A stretch of DNA of 7,279 nt from NCBI GenBank assembly GCA_002422045.1, contig DITG01000052.1, positions 1 to 7,279 of the forward strand, in the 5' to 3' direction. The DNA comes from Acholeplasmataceae bacterium UBA6190 (lineage in GTDB: Bacteria; Bacillota_I; Bacilli_A; Acholeplasmatales; Acholeplasmataceae). Every line of letters begins with the position of its first letter. Position 1 is the stretch's first letter. The notes under the pieces are model-generated. The model was not told the DNA's origin. It saw only the letters and a list, made by a program, of their open reading frames with translations, and searched no databases. The position numbers and the translations under genes are program-made. This document shows positions 5,737-7,279 of this stretch, one piece after another.

Positions 5737-6810
5737 ATGCTAAGATACATTATCGTAAGAACCATATGGATCTTCATCATTCTTGCTACCATTTTGTCGC
5801 TCAACTTCGTATTACTGAAACTGGCTCCTGATTATCCGCCTACAACAAAGGATGACAGAGATATTTATTATGCCAGACAGGTTGTTGACGGTTATATGGT
5901 TGCGAAACTTTACACAGATCCAGAATTCATTTCTTTTTATCGCTCTTCTGAATACAAGGAGTGCAATAAGTGCTACTCAATCGATGAAGGTTTTCAAATT
6001 CGTCGTTTTGAGCCGATTCCAGTCTCACTTCAATACTTCAGATGGGTCAGAAACATCGTTGTTGACTTCAACTGGGGTCTTTCAACACGCGTCCAAGTCA
6101 ATGTCCCTGTGTTCCAGCTCCTTTCAGCCAGAATTCCAGTCACGATGAGATTGAATCTGATTGCCCTCATCTTCTATATCCCCATCGGATTCACACTGGG
6201 CATCATTGCAGCACTTAAAAACAACAGTTTCACAGACAATGCCATCTCTTTTGGTGTCATGGTGTTCATTTCAATTCCAGGTTTTGTCATCATGACCATT
6301 TTAGTCATGATCTTCGGGTATATGCTTGAGTGGGTACCCTCACAATTTCCGGCTCGAGACGTTATCGGTAGCGGCATTCAGTTAAAAGGCTTGATATTAC
6401 CTGTACTGGGTCTTTCCTTTGGTGCCATTGCAGGCTTGACCAGAACAACCAGAGCTGAATTAAGAGAAGTATTGACCTCTGAATTCGTCTTACTTGCAAG
6501 AACTAAAGGTTTGACAAGAACTCAAGCCGTGATACGTCACGCGATGAGAAATTCAATGGTTCCACTTGTTCCAGGTATCATCGGATCATTCGTTGGACTA
6601 TTGTCAGGTTCGGTTGTCATTGAACTGATTTATAGTATTCCAGGCACAGGCCGTATTTTCCTTCAAGCAATGACACAAGGTTCATATGACTATAACTTGA
6701 TCTTAGGTGTTACTGCGTTCTACACGATCATCGGTTTGTTTGCCGTATTGTTGGTTGACCTTTCCTACGGTATCGTTGATCCACGCATCAGAATGGGGGC
6801 TAAACGATGA
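5737..6810 (+). CDS. oppB: ABC importer permease, OppB/DppB family, with enlarged first external loop
   Basis: A 357-residue integral membrane subunit that, with the OppC-like partner, forms the channel of a peptide-type importer. Predicted membrane spans are at residues about 5-29, 138-162, 171-197, 215-235, 277-300 and 321-344, the OppB pattern. The EAA coupling loop that docks on the ATPase is clear at about 240-275 (SEFVLLARTKGLTRTQAVIR, with Gly258), and the usual IYSIPGTGR follows. The family's PGDP after the first span is replaced by APDYPP at 30-35. Residues about 36-90 appear to be an insertion, containing a CxxC pair (Cys76, Cys79), which raises the length above the usual 305-320. 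The ribosome binding site is modest (AAAGTAGG, 5721-5728, 8 nt before ATG). The stop overlaps the next start (ATGA). The symbol denotes the family; the transported substrate is not proven. Confidence 0.92.
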   Translation: MLRYIIVRTIWIFIILATILSLNFVLLKLAPDYPPTTKDDRDIYYARQVVDGYMVAKLYTDPEFISFYRSSEYKECNKCYSIDEGFQIRRFEPIPVSLQYFRWVRNIVVDFNWGLSTRVQVNVPVFQLLSARIPVTMRLNLIALIFYIPIGFTLGIIAALKNNSFTDNAISFGVMVFISIPGFVIMTILVMIFGYMLEWVPSQFPARDVIGSGIQLKGLILPVLGLSFGAIAGLTRTTRAELREVLTSEFVLLARTKGLTRTQAVIRHAMRNSMVPLVPGIIGSFVGLLSGSVVIELIYSIPGTGRIFLQAMTQGSYDYNLILGVTAFYTIIGLFAVLLVDLSYGIVDPRIRMGAKR

Positions 6811-7279
6811 GCAAGCAACAATTCGATAAATTGACAAAAGAAGATTTTAAGTTTGTTCAACGTGACGACAAGATATATGACAAGCGTTTTGAGACAAAGC
6901 CAATCGGATATTTCAAAGACGCAATGATTCGTTTCGGAAAAAACAGAACCAATGTCATCGCATCAGTGATCTTGTTCTTGATGATTTTCTTATCGATCTT
7001 AGTACCTATCGTTACAACAAAAAATTACCTTGTTCTCGAAGAACAGTTGGCGTTTTTACCGCCTAGAGTTCCAGGACTTGAAAAGTTAGGCTTCATGGAC
7101 GGCACCAAGAAATTCACTGCACAAACAGTCGACTTGACCACTGTCGATCCAGTAACCGGTTTAGGTTTGCCTGTTGGATTCAACACCAAGTATATCAAAA
7201 TGGAAACACTGAGAAATTATACCGAAGTGTGTAATTACCAGAATGTGAACTGCTTTGGCGGAGAGAATCAACTCGTCAT
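6807..7279 (+). CDS. oppC: ABC importer permease, OppC/DppC family, N-terminal part
   Basis: The gene starts at ATG 6807, overlapping the preceding TGA by ATGA, with GGGGG at 6795-6799 placed 7 nt upstream as a ribosome binding site inside the oppB coding sequence. Translation is therefore probably coupled. About 157 residues are visible before the window ends. They show a charged cytoplasmic start, the DAMIRFGKNRTNVIASVILF segment at 38-57 that is typical of the family's entry into the first span, and one span at about 48-70. At least 87 further residues contain no second span, so the external loop is much longer than in standard OppC. The loop contains Cys142 and Cys149. The EAA loop and remaining spans lie beyond the window. 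The family call rests on position after oppB, the coupled start and the N-terminal pattern; ATPase genes are expected next. Confidence 0.82.
   Translation, partial: MSKQQFDKLTKEDFKFVQRDDKIYDKRFETKPIGYFKDAMIRFGKNRTNVIASVILFLMIFLSILVPIVTTKNYLVLEEQLAFLPPRVPGLEKLGFMDGTKKFTAQTVDLTTVDPVTGLGLPVGFNTKYIKMETLRNYTEVCNYQNVNCFGGENQLV

Noticed and set aside
1..7279. Mobile element, prophage, CRISPR array or defence system
   Set aside because: No transposase or integrase reading frame, no terminal repeats, no regularly spaced repeats and no toxin-antitoxin-like pair; the genes are ordinary metabolic, surface and transport genes.

Overview
The window looks like a piece of an anaerobic, fermentative, low-to-moderate-GC bacterium of the Firmicutes/Mollicutes type, perhaps a deep-branching Mollicute such as Acholeplasmatales or Izemoplasmatales. 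That placement is an inference. It rests on four things: a pyruvate:ferredoxin oxidoreductase, two lipoproteins with Gram-positive-style lipoboxes, strong AAGGAG-type ribosome binding sites, and sigma-A-like promoters with T-rich intrinsic terminators. TGA is used as a stop (at 2791-2793 and 6808-6810) and every tryptophan seen is TGG, so the code is standard and not that of Mycoplasma or Spiroplasma. All genes are on the + strand.

Layout: (1) 1-453 is the C-terminal end of a pyruvate:ferredoxin (flavodoxin) oxidoreductase, closed by a textbook terminator at 465-496. (2) 601-2793, with its own promoter, encodes a lipoprotein made of two Ig-like modules followed by an S41-family serine peptidase domain. 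(3) 2794-3034 is non-coding. It holds an imperfect inverted repeat that straddles the stop codon, a pair of 17-18 bp direct repeats and a strong extended -10 promoter. (4) 3035-5344 encodes an oligopeptide-type (family 5) ABC substrate-binding lipoprotein that carries the same kind of N-terminal Ig-like module. (5) 5345-5736 is a 392-bp gap with a strong terminator followed by two inverted repeats. (6) 5737-6810 and 6807-7279 (cut by the window edge) encode OppB-like and OppC-like permeases, translationally coupled by an ATGA overlap.

Genes 4 to 6 together form most of an Opp/Dpp-type importer: a surface binding protein plus two channel subunits. The ATPases (OppD/OppF) would be expected just downstream of the window. 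The terminator between the binding protein and the permeases probably makes the binding protein more abundant than the channel. The neighbouring surface peptidase could supply peptides to the importer, but it has its own promoter and the link is only suggested by adjacency and by the shared Ig-like module.

I see no mobile element, CRISPR array, tRNA or rRNA, and no clear sign of a wholly new system. The most unusual features are the Ig-module/transport-protein fusions, the enlarged cysteine-containing external loops in both permeases, and the inverted repeats in the two intergenic regions.
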